Positions 33,512 through 42,278 are shown, counted from the first letter of the stretch. The stretch: 64,000 nt of DNA from Kitasatospora aureofaciens (GCA_000720845.1 JODU01000010.1:1-64000), one strand, 5' to 3'. Program-made: numbers and translations. The notes: a model not told the origin generated them from the sequence alone.

Positions 33512-34393
33512 TCAACCGCCCAGCGAATCCGCCAGCTGAGAGGCCAGTTTCCGCGCCATGTCCTGCATTTCCTCGCTGTCCGGCACGACGCCGAGCGTCG
33601 CCGACTGCTCCGCGTACTCGATGGTCACCATGACGTTCGACGTGCGGAACGCCACAGTCACCGTGCGCCGCTTCGCCGTCGAACCGGAGCTGCTGAGCGC
33701 GTCGTCCACGAACGCCTCGTCGCCCAGGTCGTCCAGGAGCCGGGGCTGGACGTCGGTGGGCGTCGCGTCGGGGGACGCGTTCGACGAGGACGCCGACGAC
33801 GACGAGGAGGAAGACGAGGACGCCGAGGCGGAGGACGAGGGCGTACCGCCCGCGCCGGCGGGCGGCTCCCCGGAGTCCCCGGAGGACGCCGACGGGCTGC
33901 CGGACGGGGAGTCCCCGGCGGACCCGGACTCCGAGACCACCGGTTCGGGCAGGTCGGCGGCCTCCACCTGCTGGGCGAAGAGCTGTTCGGCCTCGCTGTC
34001 GTCGCTCACCGAGGTGTCGTACGACACCACCCGCTCGAAGTCGACGAAGAGATGGTCGGTGGCCTGCGCCGATTCCACCTTCCAGCGGCAGCCGACCTTG
34101 CGGTCGGTGTCGTAGGCGAGCGTCGGCTCACCCGCGTACGCCTTCTCGCGCTGCTCCTCGTCGGTGATCTCCTCGATGCCCGGCAGGAGGGCGTCGAGCG
34201 TCTTGTTGCCGACGGCGCCGCACGGCTCCGGAAGGGTGCGGTACTTGCCGGGCTCGGCCGCCTCGGTCGCGACACCGGGCTCGCCCGGGTTCGAGTCGTC
34301 GGCGGTGGCGCCGCCGTCCGAGCCGCCGGTGCAGCCGGCCAGCAACGCCGCCAGGAGGGCGGCGACGCCGGGTACATAGGCCTTCCGCTGCAC
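33512..34393 (-). CDS. DUF3558-type lipoprotein (paralogue)
   Basis: A 293-residue lipoprotein. GTG 34393 with GAGAGGAG upstream gives signal peptide VPGVAALLAALLAGC (lipobox LAGC). The core repeats the pattern of its neighbour: YRTLPEPCGAVGNKTLDALLP and a second Cys in KVGCRWKV. A long Ser-rich run (SSSASASSSSSSSSSAS) near residue 190 interrupts the fold. It lies upstream of the other lipoprotein gene on the same strand, 118 bases apart, so the pair arose by tandem duplication. Confidence 0.87.
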   Translation of the reverse strand: MQRKAYVPGVAALLAALLAGCTGGSDGGATADDSNPGEPGVATEAAEPGKYRTLPEPCGAVGNKTLDALLPGIEEITDEEQREKAYAGEPTLAYDTDRKVGCRWKVESAQATDHLFVDFERVVSYDTSVSDDSEAEQLFAQQVEAADLPEPVVSESGSAGDSPSGSPSASSGDSGEPPAGAGGTPSSSASASSSSSSSSSASSSNASPDATPTDVQPRLLDDLGDEAFVDDALSSSGSTAKRRTVTVAFRTSNVMVTIEYAEQSATLGVVPDSEEMQDMARKLASQLADSLGG

Positions 34394-34598
34394 GGTGCGG
34401 CTCCTCTCGCCGGGTGTGGCTGTGGTCGGTACTCCAGTGTCCCCGCTGGTTATTCGCTTGCCGCGCGGGGGCGTCCCCTGGAGACAATGTGTATCGCACG
34501 CGCCGCCGTGAACGCCGGTCAGTCGTCCCTTTGGCTGCCCTTGGCGCCGGTTTTGCGCTTTGAGACTTCTGTTTGTTTTCCGGGGGAATGAGGACGAT

Positions 34599-35792
34599 AT
34601 GTCGTACGTGGAGATGCCGGGCGCGAAGGTGCCGATCCGGATGTGGACCGACCCGGCGACGGTCGAGGAGGTCGCGCTCCAGCAGCTGCGCAACGTCGCG
34701 ACCCTCCCGTGGATCAAGGGCCTCGCGGTCATGCCGGACGTGCACTACGGCAAGGGCGCGACCGTCGGTTCCGTGATCGCCATGCAGGGCGCGGTGTGCC
34801 CGGCGGCGGTGGGCGTCGACATCGGCTGCGGGATGTCGGCGGTGAAGACGTCCCTGACGGCCAACGACCTCCCGGGCGACCTGTCCCGGCTGCGCTCGAA
34901 GATCGAGCAGGCGATTCCGGTGGGGCGGGGCATGCACGACAGCCCGCTCGACCCGGGCCGCTTCCACGGGCTGGCTACGGCCGGATGGGACGGCTTCTGG
35001 GGGCGGTTCGACGGGGTCGCGGAAGCGGTCAAATTCCGTCACGAGCGAGCCGGGAAGCAGATGGGAACGCTCGGAAGCGGCAATCACTTCGTCGAGGTGT
35101 GCACGGATACGACGGGTTCCGTCTGGCTGATGCTGCACTCCGGTTCCCGCAACATCGGCAAGGAACTGGCCGAGCACCACATCGGCGTCGCCCAGAAGCT
35201 CCCGCACAACCAGGGGCTGGTCGACCGCGACCTCGCGGTGTTCGTCGCGGACACCCCGCAGATGGCGGCGTACCGCAACGACCTGTTCTGGGCGCAGGAG
35301 TACGCGAAGTACAACCGCACGCTCATGATGGCGCTCCTCAAGGACGTGGTCCGCAAGGAGTTCAAGAAGGCGAAGCCGGCCTTCGAGCAGGAGATCTCCT
35401 GTCACCACAACTACGTGGCGGAGGAGCGGTACGACGGCATGGACCTGCTGGTGACCCGCAAGGGCGCGATCCGCGCGGGTTCCGGTGACTACGGGATCAT
35501 CCCCGGTTCCATGGGCACGGGTTCGTACATCGTGAAGGGCCTCGGGAACGCCGACTCCTTCAACTCCGCCTCCCACGGTGCCGGCCGGCGCATGAGCCGC
35601 AACGCCGCGAAGCGGCGCTTCTCCACCAAGGACCTGGAGGAGCAGACGCGGGGTGTGGAGTGCCGCAAGGACTCCGGCGTGGTGGACGAGATCCCGGGCG
35701 CCTACAAGCCGATCGACCAGGTCATCGACCAGCAGCGCGACCTGGTGGAGGTCGTGGCGAAGCTGAAGCAGGTCGTCTGCGTGAAGGGCTGA
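34599..35792 (+). CDS. rtcB: RtcB-family RNA ligase
   Basis: A 397-residue RtcB, which joins 2',3'-cyclic phosphate or 3'-phosphate RNA ends to 5'-OH ends using GTP and Mn2+. The metal-binding Cys77 sits in GVDIGCGMSAV. MGTLGSGNHFVEV and the guanylylated-His loop SASHGAGRRMSR are intact. ATG 34599 follows AATGAGGA. It is alone: no archease or RtcR partner is seen. RNA repair or stress-related tRNA healing is a likely role. Confidence 0.93.
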   Translation: MSYVEMPGAKVPIRMWTDPATVEEVALQQLRNVATLPWIKGLAVMPDVHYGKGATVGSVIAMQGAVCPAAVGVDIGCGMSAVKTSLTANDLPGDLSRLRSKIEQAIPVGRGMHDSPLDPGRFHGLATAGWDGFWGRFDGVAEAVKFRHERAGKQMGTLGSGNHFVEVCTDTTGSVWLMLHSGSRNIGKELAEHHIGVAQKLPHNQGLVDRDLAVFVADTPQMAAYRNDLFWAQEYAKYNRTLMMALLKDVVRKEFKKAKPAFEQEISCHHNYVAEERYDGMDLLVTRKGAIRAGSGDYGIIPGSMGTGSYIVKGLGNADSFNSASHGAGRRMSRNAAKRRFSTKDLEEQTRGVECRKDSGVVDEIPGAYKPIDQVIDQQRDLVEVVAKLKQVVCVKG

Positions 35793-35812
35793 CGCCCGGG
35801 GCGCCGCCCGTG

Positions 35813-36595
35813 TCAGCCCTCGCGGTGGACCTTGGTGTTCGAGGCCTGGGCGCGGGGGCGGACGACCAGGAGGTCGATGTTGACGTGGGCGGGGCGGGTG
35901 ACCGCCCAGGTGATGGTGTCGGCGACGTCGTCGGCGGTCAGGGGGGCGGCGACGCCCTGGTAGACCTTGGCCGCCTTGTCCTGGTCGCCGCCGAAACGGG
36001 TCAGGGCGAACTCGTCGGTCTTGACCATGCCGGGCGCGATCTCGATGACGCGGACCGGGCGGCCGACGATCTCCAGGCGCAGGGTCTCGGCCAGGACGTG
36101 CTCGCCGTGCTTGGCGGCGACGTAGCCCGCGCCGCCCTCGTAGGTGGACAGGCCCGCGGTCGAGGAGACGACCACGACCGTGCCGTCGCCGCTCGCCTCC
36201 AGCTTGGGCAGCAGGGCCTGGGTGAGGTTGAGGGTGCCGATGACGTTGGTCTCGTACATGCGGCGCCAGTCGTCCGGGTCGCCGGTGGCCACCGGGTCGG
36301 CGCCGAGCGCGCCGCCCGCGTTGTTGACGAGGACGCCGACCGTCTTGAAGGCGGTCGCGAACTCGTCGACGGCCTCGCGGTCGGTGACGTCCAGGGGGTA
36401 GGCCGTCGCCTTGTGGCCGGCCGCCTCGATCTCCTCGGCCAGCGCCTCGATGCGGTCCTTGCGGCGGGCGGTGAGGACCACCCGGTACCCGGCGGCGGCC
36501 AGCTGCCGGGCCGTCGCGGCGCCGATGCCGCTGCTCGCGCCGGTGACGACGGCGATACGGGAGGCGGCGGACGGGGCGGGCGCTGCGGTGGCCAT
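35813..36595 (-). CDS. SDR-family NAD(P)-dependent oxidoreductase
   Basis: A 260-residue classical short-chain dehydrogenase. TGASSGIGAATARQL is the cofactor loop; NNAGGALG, the Ser of VVSSTAG and YVAAKHG (catalytic Tyr and Lys) follow. It resembles YdfG-type 3-hydroxy acid or serine dehydrogenases. It converges on rtcB with a 20-base gap. Nothing points to a specific substrate. Confidence 0.92.
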   Translation of the reverse strand: MATAAPAPSAASRIAVVTGASSGIGAATARQLAAAGYRVVLTARRKDRIEALAEEIEAAGHKATAYPLDVTDREAVDEFATAFKTVGVLVNNAGGALGADPVATGDPDDWRRMYETNVIGTLNLTQALLPKLEASGDGTVVVVSSTAGLSTYEGGAGYVAAKHGEHVLAETLRLEIVGRPVRVIEIAPGMVKTDEFALTRFGGDQDKAAKVYQGVAAPLTADDVADTITWAVTRPAHVNIDLLVVRPRAQASNTKVHREG

Positions 36596-36649
36596 GGGCT
36601 GCTCCTGGTGCGTACGGAGGGCGGTGCGGACGGTCGCCGCCCAGGGTAG

Positions 36650-36988
36650 TCAGCCGCCGTTGCGCGGTGCCCACATGATCAGGGCCATTCCGGCCAGGCA
36701 GACCAGCGCCCCCGCGATGTCCCAGCGGTCGGGGCGGTAGCCGTCGGCGACCACGCCCCACAGGATCGAGCCGGCCACGAAGATCCCGCCGTACGCGGCG
36801 AGGATGCGGCCGAAGTGCGCGTCGGGCTGGAAGGTGGCGACGAAGCCGTAGGCGCCCAGGGCCAGGACCCCGCCCGCCGCCCACAGCCAGCCGCGCTGCT
36901 CGCGCACCCCCTGCCACACCAGCCAGGCGCCGCCGATCTCGAACAGCGCGGCGACGACGAAGAGGGCGGCGGAGCGCAGTACGAACAT
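36650..36988 (-). CDS. YnfA/UPF0060 small membrane protein
   Basis: A 112-residue protein with four membrane spans. The sequence LFVVAALFEIGGAWLVWQ near the start and the closing ALVCLAGMALIMW match the UPF0060/YnfA family, a relative of small multidrug transporters. It lies 54 bases upstream of the SDR gene on the same strand. Confidence 0.9.
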   Translation of the reverse strand: MFVLRSAALFVVAALFEIGGAWLVWQGVREQRGWLWAAGGVLALGAYGFVATFQPDAHFGRILAAYGGIFVAGSILWGVVADGYRPDRWDIAGALVCLAGMALIMWAPRNGG

Positions 36989-37072
36989 GCGGGCAGCTTC
37001 GCACGCACCGCACCTCCGTCGGACGGCGGACCTGCGGAATAACGGCCGGCGGTGGTCCGTTCCAGGGGTATA

Positions 37073-37099
37073 GTTGAACAGTCAACAACCTGGAGGTTG
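37073..37099 (+). promoter_or_regulatory. operator and RBS-overlapping dyad upstream of LLM gene
   Basis: GTTGAACAGTCAAC (37073-37086) is a 5-bp-arm palindrome with a 4-base spacer. It is directly followed by CAACCTGGAGGTTG (37086-37099), a second dyad that includes the Shine-Dalgarno GGAGG. TTGA..TCAA dyads are typical MarR-type sites. Confidence 0.55.
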
Positions 37100-37106
37100 A
37101 GCGATC

Positions 37107-38228
37107 ATGCAGTTCGGCATCTTCACCGTCGGCGACGTCACGCCCGACCCGACCACGGGCCGTACGCCGACCGAGCGTGAGCGCATCAAGGCCATGGTCG
37201 CCATCGCGCTCAAGGCCGAGGAGGTCGGGCTCGACGTCTTCGCGACCGGTGAGCACCACAACCCGCCCTTCGTGCCCTCGTCGCCGACGACCATGCTCGG
37301 CTACATCGCGGCCCGCACCGAGCGGCTGGTGCTGTCCACCTCCACCACCCTGATCACCACGAACGACCCGGTGAAGATCGCCGAGGACTTCGCGATGCTC
37401 CAGCACCTGGCCGACGGCCGGACGGACCTGATGATGGGCCGCGGCAACACCGGCCCGGTCTACCCCTGGTTCGGCAAGGACATCCGCGAGGGCATCAACC
37501 TGGCCGTCGAGAACTACGCCCTGCTGCACCGCCTGTGGCGCGAGGACGTCGTGAACTGGGAGGGCAGGTTCCGTACGCCGCTCCAGGGCTTCACGTCCAC
37601 CCCGCGCCCGCTGGACGGCGTCGCGCCCTTCGTCTGGCACGGCTCCATCCGCTCCCCGGAGATCGCCGAGCAGGCCGCGTACTACGGCGACGGCTTCTTC
37701 CACAACAACATCTTCTGGCCCGCCGACCACACCAAGCGCATGGTCGAGCTGTACCGGGCCCGGTACGCCCACTACGGGCACGGCACGCCCGAGCAGGCGA
37801 TCGTCGGCCTCGGCGGCCAGGTGTTCATGCGGAGGAACAGCCAGGACGCGGTCCGCGAGTTCCGGCCGTACTTCGACGAGGCGCCGGTGTACGGACACGG
37901 ACCGTCGCTGGAGGACTTCACCGAGCAGACGCCGCTGACCGTCGGCTCGCCGCAGCAGGTGATCGAGAAGACGCTCGCCTTCCGCGACTACGCCGGCGAC
38001 TACCAGCGCCAGCTGTTCCTGATGGACCACGCGGGGCTGCCCCTGAAGACCGTCCTGGAGCAGCTCGACCTGCTCGGCGAGGAGGTCGTGCCGGTGCTGC
38101 GCGAGGAGTTCGCCAAGGGCCGCCCGGCGGACGTGCCGGACGCGCCGACCCACGCGTCCCTGCTGGCCGCGAAGGCCGCCGGGCAGGAGAAGCGGGACGA
38201 TCAGGTCGAGGAAGGAGCGCGCGCATGA
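37107..38228 (+). CDS. LLM-class flavin-dependent oxidoreductase
   Basis: A 373-residue luciferase-like monooxygenase. QFGIFTVGDVTPDP, DVFATGEHHNPPF and LMMGRGNTGPVYPWFG are the family's flavin and phosphate contact regions. It needs reduced FMN, which its downstream neighbour should supply; the two genes overlap by four bases (ATGA). The substrate is unknown. A dyad that looks like a MarR site precedes it. Confidence 0.92.
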   Translation: MQFGIFTVGDVTPDPTTGRTPTERERIKAMVAIALKAEEVGLDVFATGEHHNPPFVPSSPTTMLGYIAARTERLVLSTSTTLITTNDPVKIAEDFAMLQHLADGRTDLMMGRGNTGPVYPWFGKDIREGINLAVENYALLHRLWREDVVNWEGRFRTPLQGFTSTPRPLDGVAPFVWHGSIRSPEIAEQAAYYGDGFFHNNIFWPADHTKRMVELYRARYAHYGHGTPEQAIVGLGGQVFMRRNSQDAVREFRPYFDEAPVYGHGPSLEDFTEQTPLTVGSPQQVIEKTLAFRDYAGDYQRQLFLMDHAGLPLKTVLEQLDLLGEEVVPVLREEFAKGRPADVPDAPTHASLLAAKAAGQEKRDDQVEEGARA

Positions 38229-38875
38229 AGCTCGTCGTCGTCTCCGCGGGACTGAGCGTGCCGTCGTCCACCCGGCTGCTCGCCGACCGGCTGGCCGCGG
38301 CCGCCGCCCCGGCCGCCACCGCGCCCGAGCCCGCTCCGGCCGACGTCCGGGTGGTCGAGCTGCGCGACCTCGCAGTGGAGATCGCGCACACCTTCACCAA
38401 CGGTTTCCCGGCACCGGCGCTCGCGGACGCGTTCGCCGAGGTCGCGGCCGCCGACGGGCTGATCGTCGTCACGCCGGTGTTCTCGGCGTCGTACAGCGGA
38501 CTGTTCAAGTCCTTCTTCGACGCGCTGAGCGTCACCGACGAGGACGCCCTCACCGGGAAGCCGGTGCTGATCGCCGCGACCGGCGGCACCGCCCGGCACT
38601 CCCTGGTGCTGGACCACGCGCTGCGGCCGCTGTTCGCCTACCTCAAGGCGGTCGTCGTCCCCACCGGGGTGTACGCCGCCTCCGAGGACTGGGGCGCGGA
38701 GGGACTCGACGCCCGGATCGAGCGGGCCGCGACCGAGCTGGCGGCGCTGATGGCGGGGCTGACGGGACCGTCGGCACGTCGCCCGCTGCCGAAGCGGGAC
38801 TCCTTCGAGGAGGTCACGCCCTTCGAGGAGCGGCTGGCCGCGCTGAGCGTCCCGGGGCCGAGCCCGGCGCCGTAG
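38225..38875 (+). CDS. NADPH-dependent FMN reductase (CE1759-like)
   Basis: A 216-residue flavodoxin-fold reductase. VVVSAGLSVPSSTRLLADRL is the phosphate-binding start, VTPVFSASYSGLFKSFFDAL the flavin region, and AATGGTARHSL a further loop. It gives reduced flavin to the LLM oxidase encoded just upstream, a two-component monooxygenase. An Ala/Pro-rich loop (AAAAPAATAPEPAPAD) is inserted after helix 1. Confidence 0.92.
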   Translation: MKLVVVSAGLSVPSSTRLLADRLAAAAAPAATAPEPAPADVRVVELRDLAVEIAHTFTNGFPAPALADAFAEVAAADGLIVVTPVFSASYSGLFKSFFDALSVTDEDALTGKPVLIAATGGTARHSLVLDHALRPLFAYLKAVVVPTGVYAASEDWGAEGLDARIERAATELAALMAGLTGPSARRPLPKRDSFEEVTPFEERLAALSVPGPSPAP

Positions 38876-38978
38876 GGCGGTGGCCGGCGGGGCCCCGCAC
38901 GGGCCGCGTCACCGGATCGGGTGACCCCGATCCGGTTCCCGTCGGGCCCGGTCGGCTGCTCACTACGGTGTGGCCGAG

Positions 38979-39296
38979 ATGAGCAGATCCGAGCCCGCGA
39001 CGCGAGAGTCCGAACGGGCGCCGGAGCTCCCGGTCCCCCGGTGGACGGTGGGAGTCTTCCCCCTGTCCGTCCTGGTGGCCGTCACCTGGGGGCCGGCGCA
39101 GGCGGCGGTGCTGTGCGGTGTGGCCGCGGTGGCCGTGCTCTACGCCACGAGCAGGAAACCGGCCTCGTGGCACCTGGCCGGCGGGACCGTGCTGTGTGCG
39201 GCGGGGGTGCTGTTGCAGGGGTTCGCCTACTACACGCTCTTGCGCACCGGTTCGCTCGGTGGCGCCCATCGGCCCGCGCGCTCGCGGGCGACCTGA
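38979..39296 (+). CDS. small two-to-three-span membrane protein
   Basis: A 105-residue protein with a polar N-terminus (SRSEPATRESERAPE) and hydrophobic segments (VGVFPLSVLVAVTW; AAVLCGVAAVAVLY; TVLCAAGVLLQGFAYY). I do not recognise it. It starts a tight run of same-strand genes leading to the SLATT and SLOG proteins, so it may belong to that system. Its stop is eight bases before the next frame begins, which could mean a separate gene or a frameshift. Confidence 0.55.
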   Translation: MSRSEPATRESERAPELPVPRWTVGVFPLSVLVAVTWGPAQAAVLCGVAAVAVLYATSRKPASWHLAGGTVLCAAGVLLQGFAYYTLLRTGSLGGAHRPARSRAT

Positions 39297-39304
39297 CACC
39301 CGGC

Positions 39305-39520
39305 GTGCTGCCCGCGTATCGGCGCAGCCGCGCGTTGTCGTCCTGGGTCCGGGGAATCATCCACTTCGAGCCGGACTGGACGGCCAAGTTCGTCGCCCTG
39401 CGTCGGCCCTCACCGCTCGAAGACCAGCTCGTGGGATCTCTGGACCGTGCCATGTGGCCCGCCATGGTGCGCCTGACCGAACTCGAACGCCGGGCGGACG
39501 GGAGGCACGGCGAGGCATGA
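39305..39520 (+). CDS. small soluble protein before SLATT gene
   Basis: A 71-residue frame with clear GC3 bias, GTG start, containing SWVRGIIHFEPDWTAKFVAL and a C-terminal helix. The start is not supported by a good ribosome binding site, so the coding region may instead extend upstream or be fused to the previous frame by a +1/-1 shift. Its stop overlaps the following ATG by four bases. Unknown function. Confidence 0.5.
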   Translation: MLPAYRRSRALSSWVRGIIHFEPDWTAKFVALRRPSPLEDQLVGSLDRAMWPAMVRLTELERRADGRHGEA

Positions 39521-40029
39521 GCGACGTCGGGGACGCGCTGTGGAACACGGAGGTCGGGCCGGCCGAGTACTCGGTGGCCGACGACCGCTACCGGCAGGCG
39601 GTGCTCGACCAGTACAAGCTCTGCGTGGAGATGGCCGACCGGGTCAGCGCCCGGCGGAACCTGACCAACACGTTCTTCCTGTCGCTCAACAGCGCGGTCG
39701 TGGCCGTCGTGGCCGCGGTGTCGGCGGGGGCGACGGCCGACGCGCCCGTTCCGCTGCTGCTGGCCGGGCTGGTCATCCTGCTCGTTCAGTGCGCCGCCTG
39801 GTACGTCATGGTGCGCTCGTACCGGCAGCTCAACCGCGCCAAGTACGCGGTGATCGGCGCCTTCGAGGAGAGGCTCCCGGCGTTCGCGTACAGCCGGGCG
39901 GAGTGGGGCGCGCTGGGCGAGGGCCGGGACTGGCGCCGGTACCTGCCGCTGACCTACGTCGAGCAGTGGGTCCCGGTCGTCTTCGCCGTCTCCTACCTCA
40001 TGGGGTTCTGCGCCGTCGTCGTCCGGTGA
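39517..40029 (+). CDS. SLATT-like 2TM(+1) membrane protein
   Basis: A 170-residue protein. A soluble helical start (YSVADDRYRQAVLDQYKLCVE) leads to RRNLTNTFFLSLNSAVVAVV and LLLAGLVILLVQCAAWYVMV, a tight TM hairpin, followed by SYRQLNRAKYAVI and a last span (VVFAVSYLMGFCAVVV). This is the layout of SLATT domains, predicted pore-forming effectors paired with nucleotide sensors. The gene is coupled to the frame before it and lies 59 bases before a SLOG gene. The assignment is by pattern. Confidence 0.7.
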   Translation: MSDVGDALWNTEVGPAEYSVADDRYRQAVLDQYKLCVEMADRVSARRNLTNTFFLSLNSAVVAVVAAVSAGATADAPVPLLLAGLVILLVQCAAWYVMVRSYRQLNRAKYAVIGAFEERLPAFAYSRAEWGALGEGRDWRRYLPLTYVEQWVPVVFAVSYLMGFCAVVVR

Positions 40030-40088
40030 GCGACCGGCCGCGATAGGATCCGGGGCCTGCCACCAGGCCATCGACCGAGGGGGAGACC

Positions 40089-40607
40089 GTGACGGTCCTC
40101 GCGGTGACCGGGCACATGGACCTGACGGAGGAGAGCGTCCCCGCGGTCCGGGCCGCCCTGGACGGACTGCTGGACCGCTACCGGGAGCGGGACCGGGCGC
40201 CGGGCTCCGGGGAGGCGCTCGTCGGGATCTCCTGCATCGCCAAGGGAGCCGACTCGCTGTTCGCCGAAGCCGTGCTGGCCGCAGGCGGGCGGCTGGTCGT
40301 CGTCGTCCCCTCGCGGGACTACCGCCGCAGCACGGTCGAGCCGGACGGCGCCCCGCTCTTCGACCGCCTCGTCGAGGCCGCCGACGAGGTCGTCGTACTG
40401 CCCCGCGAGAGGGCCGACCGGCAGGCGTACGAGGCCGCCAACGCCCTGCTCCTGGAACGCGCCGACCGGCTGGTGGCCGTGTGGAACGGCGAACCGCCCG
40501 GCGGCCGGGGCGGCGGCACCGCCGACGTGGTGCTCGCGGCACGGGAGGCGGGGATTCCCGTCGACGTCGTGTGGCCGGACGGCGCCGCCCGCGCGGCCTC
40601 CCGGTAA
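40089..40607 (+). CDS. SLOG-domain nucleotide-sensor protein
   Basis: A 172-residue Rossmann-like protein. AVTGHMDLTEESV, ISCIAKGADSLFAEAVLAAG, VVPSRDYR and WNGEPPGGRGGGTADVV are the loops of the SLOG superfamily (DprA/YpsA/TRPM-like), which bind NAD-derived or nucleotide ligands. GTG 40089 has GGGGGAG upstream. Predicted partner of the SLATT protein: ligand sensing would gate the membrane effector. Confidence 0.75.
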   Translation: MTVLAVTGHMDLTEESVPAVRAALDGLLDRYRERDRAPGSGEALVGISCIAKGADSLFAEAVLAAGGRLVVVVPSRDYRRSTVEPDGAPLFDRLVEAADEVVVLPRERADRQAYEAANALLLERADRLVAVWNGEPPGGRGGGTADVVLAAREAGIPVDVVWPDGAARAASR

Positions 40608-40734
40608 CGAGCGCCGCCGTCCCCGCCCGGACCGGGCACCGGTCGGCGCCGGGACCCGGACCGGAAGCGGTTCGGAAGCGGTGCGCGGCTGGCTCCGGAA
40701 GCGGGGTCGCTGATGCCGTAGGGGCATGTCGACG

Positions 40735-42189
40735 TCACCGGCGGCCGTACGCCCCACCGTTGTCGCCGGCGCCGGCACCGGTGTCCTGGCTCCCGGTGCC
40801 GGCGCCGACGTCGGCGCCGGTGATGCCGGGGCCCGTGCGGGAGCCGGGGAGCCGCGCGGTGCGCAGATACCTGCCGAGCACCGAAAGGTCGGTCCGCTCC
40901 AGGTCGGCCGGGCGGATCACGACGCGCAGCTCCGGGGCGGTGGCCGGGTCGCGGCGGCAGTGTTCCGCGAAGCTCTCCACGATCATGAGCAGCAGCCGGG
41001 TGCGGTCCAGCTCCACGATCCGGGCGAGACCGGAGCCGATCAGGGGGATCGCGACCGGCCGGTACATGCCGTAGCGGGCGACGGCCGGCCACAGCGTGTC
41101 CAGGCTCGCCCGCAGGTCGGCCGGGCCGGAGCGGGCCACGAGGTCGTTGCCGAGCCGGGAGTAGGCCACGGCGAAGACCCGGCGGCCGCCCACCGTCAGC
41201 GGGACGGTGGTGCCGAGGGGATAGCGCACCCGCCGCCCGCGCGGCTTGTCCTGGGGCCGCTCGGTGCGCAGCGGCCTGAACGCCCTCAGCCCGGCCTGGA
41301 GCCGGTCGTCCAGCTGCTTGCGCTCGCCGCCGAACAGCCGCTCCACCAGCTGGCCCTGGACGCTCTCCCGGCTGATCACCAGGTCCTGCTCGGTGGCGGT
41401 GTCGAAGGTGTCGGTGAACCCGACCACCAGATTGGCGTCCTCCTGGTCGAACAGGTCGCCCCGCACCACCACGAGGTCACCGGCGCCGGGGAACGGCTGC
41501 CGCAGCAGTTCCCGCCCGTGCCGCTCGCGCAGCCGGGCCCGCAGGGTGCCGAGCAGCGCGGCGACGTCCTGGTCGTCCGGGCGCTCCCGGGCCATCCGTT
41601 CGGCGACCGGCAGCGCGAGGTCGTGGCGGCCCATGTCCATCCGGCTGCGGATCAGCTGGCGGCGGGCGGTCTCGTACAGCGCGGTGAGCCGGCGGACCAG
41701 CGGCCGGGCGAAGTCGTCGTCGCCGGCCTCGGCCAGGGGCCGGCCACGCACCAGCGCGAGCGCCGCGGACAGCCGGTCGGCGGCCGACGCGGGGGCCGCG
41801 AGCAGCGCGGAGTCGACCAGCTCGGTGAACTCCGCGCAGTCCAGCTCGTCGGGCCCGAGCACCAGCCGGTACGCCGTCTCGGGCGCCGGGCCGGCCAGCA
41901 GTTGCTCGGTGCGCAGCACCCGGGCGCCGTCGCCGCGCTGCGCGGGATCGAGGGCGCGGCGCAGTTCGAGGACGCGTTTTTGCACCTCGTTGCGGTGGCG
42001 CTGGGCCGCGTGCGGCTGCTCGCCGTCGAGCGCCCACACGTCCCGGTGCAGCCGGCGCACCGGTACGGGCTCGCCGTCCGCCGCCACCAGGCGGACCAGC
42101 AGCCGTGTCGTCAGCGGGGTCAACCGGGCGGGTACGCCGTCGACTTCCAGCCGGGCCGGGCCCAGGACGCTCACACGGATGCGCGCCAT
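40735..42189 (-). CDS. BTAD winged-helix regulator fused to a macro-like domain
   Basis: A 484-residue fusion. Residues 1-95 form an OmpR-type winged helix as in SARP regulators (RIRVSVLGPARLEVDG; HRNEVQKRVLELRRAL). Residues 100-225 are a BTAD helical repeat. Residues 235-450 form a macro-like domain of the DUF6430/ThsA-macro type (NLVVGFTDTFDTA; RESVQGQLVERLF; AVAYSRLGND; VAIPLIGSGLAR). The tail is Gly-rich. It may be an ADP-ribose-derivative-responsive transcription factor. ATG 42189 has GGAG upstream. It diverges from the TM-macro gene. Confidence 0.8.
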   Translation of the reverse strand: MARIRVSVLGPARLEVDGVPARLTPLTTRLLVRLVAADGEPVPVRRLHRDVWALDGEQPHAAQRHRNEVQKRVLELRRALDPAQRGDGARVLRTEQLLAGPAPETAYRLVLGPDELDCAEFTELVDSALLAAPASAADRLSAALALVRGRPLAEAGDDDFARPLVRRLTALYETARRQLIRSRMDMGRHDLALPVAERMARERPDDQDVAALLGTLRARLRERHGRELLRQPFPGAGDLVVVRGDLFDQEDANLVVGFTDTFDTATEQDLVISRESVQGQLVERLFGGERKQLDDRLQAGLRAFRPLRTERPQDKPRGRRVRYPLGTTVPLTVGGRRVFAVAYSRLGNDLVARSGPADLRASLDTLWPAVARYGMYRPVAIPLIGSGLARIVELDRTRLLLMIVESFAEHCRRDPATAPELRVVIRPADLERTDLSVLGRYLRTARLPGSRTGPGITGADVGAGTGSQDTGAGAGDNGGAYGRR

Positions 42190-42278
42190 ACAAGTGGTCT
42201 CCACTCGCTTCGCCCTCTCCCGACCGGTGGTCGCGGGGGAGGTTTCGGCAGCGTATCAATTGTCCGTTTGGGGGAGTT

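Noticed and set aside
34128..38153. 1341-codon minus-strand open frame
   Set aside because: It lies antisense to rtcB and the LLM gene, is rich in His/Arg/Pro runs, and has no domain; it is a GC-driven shadow frame.
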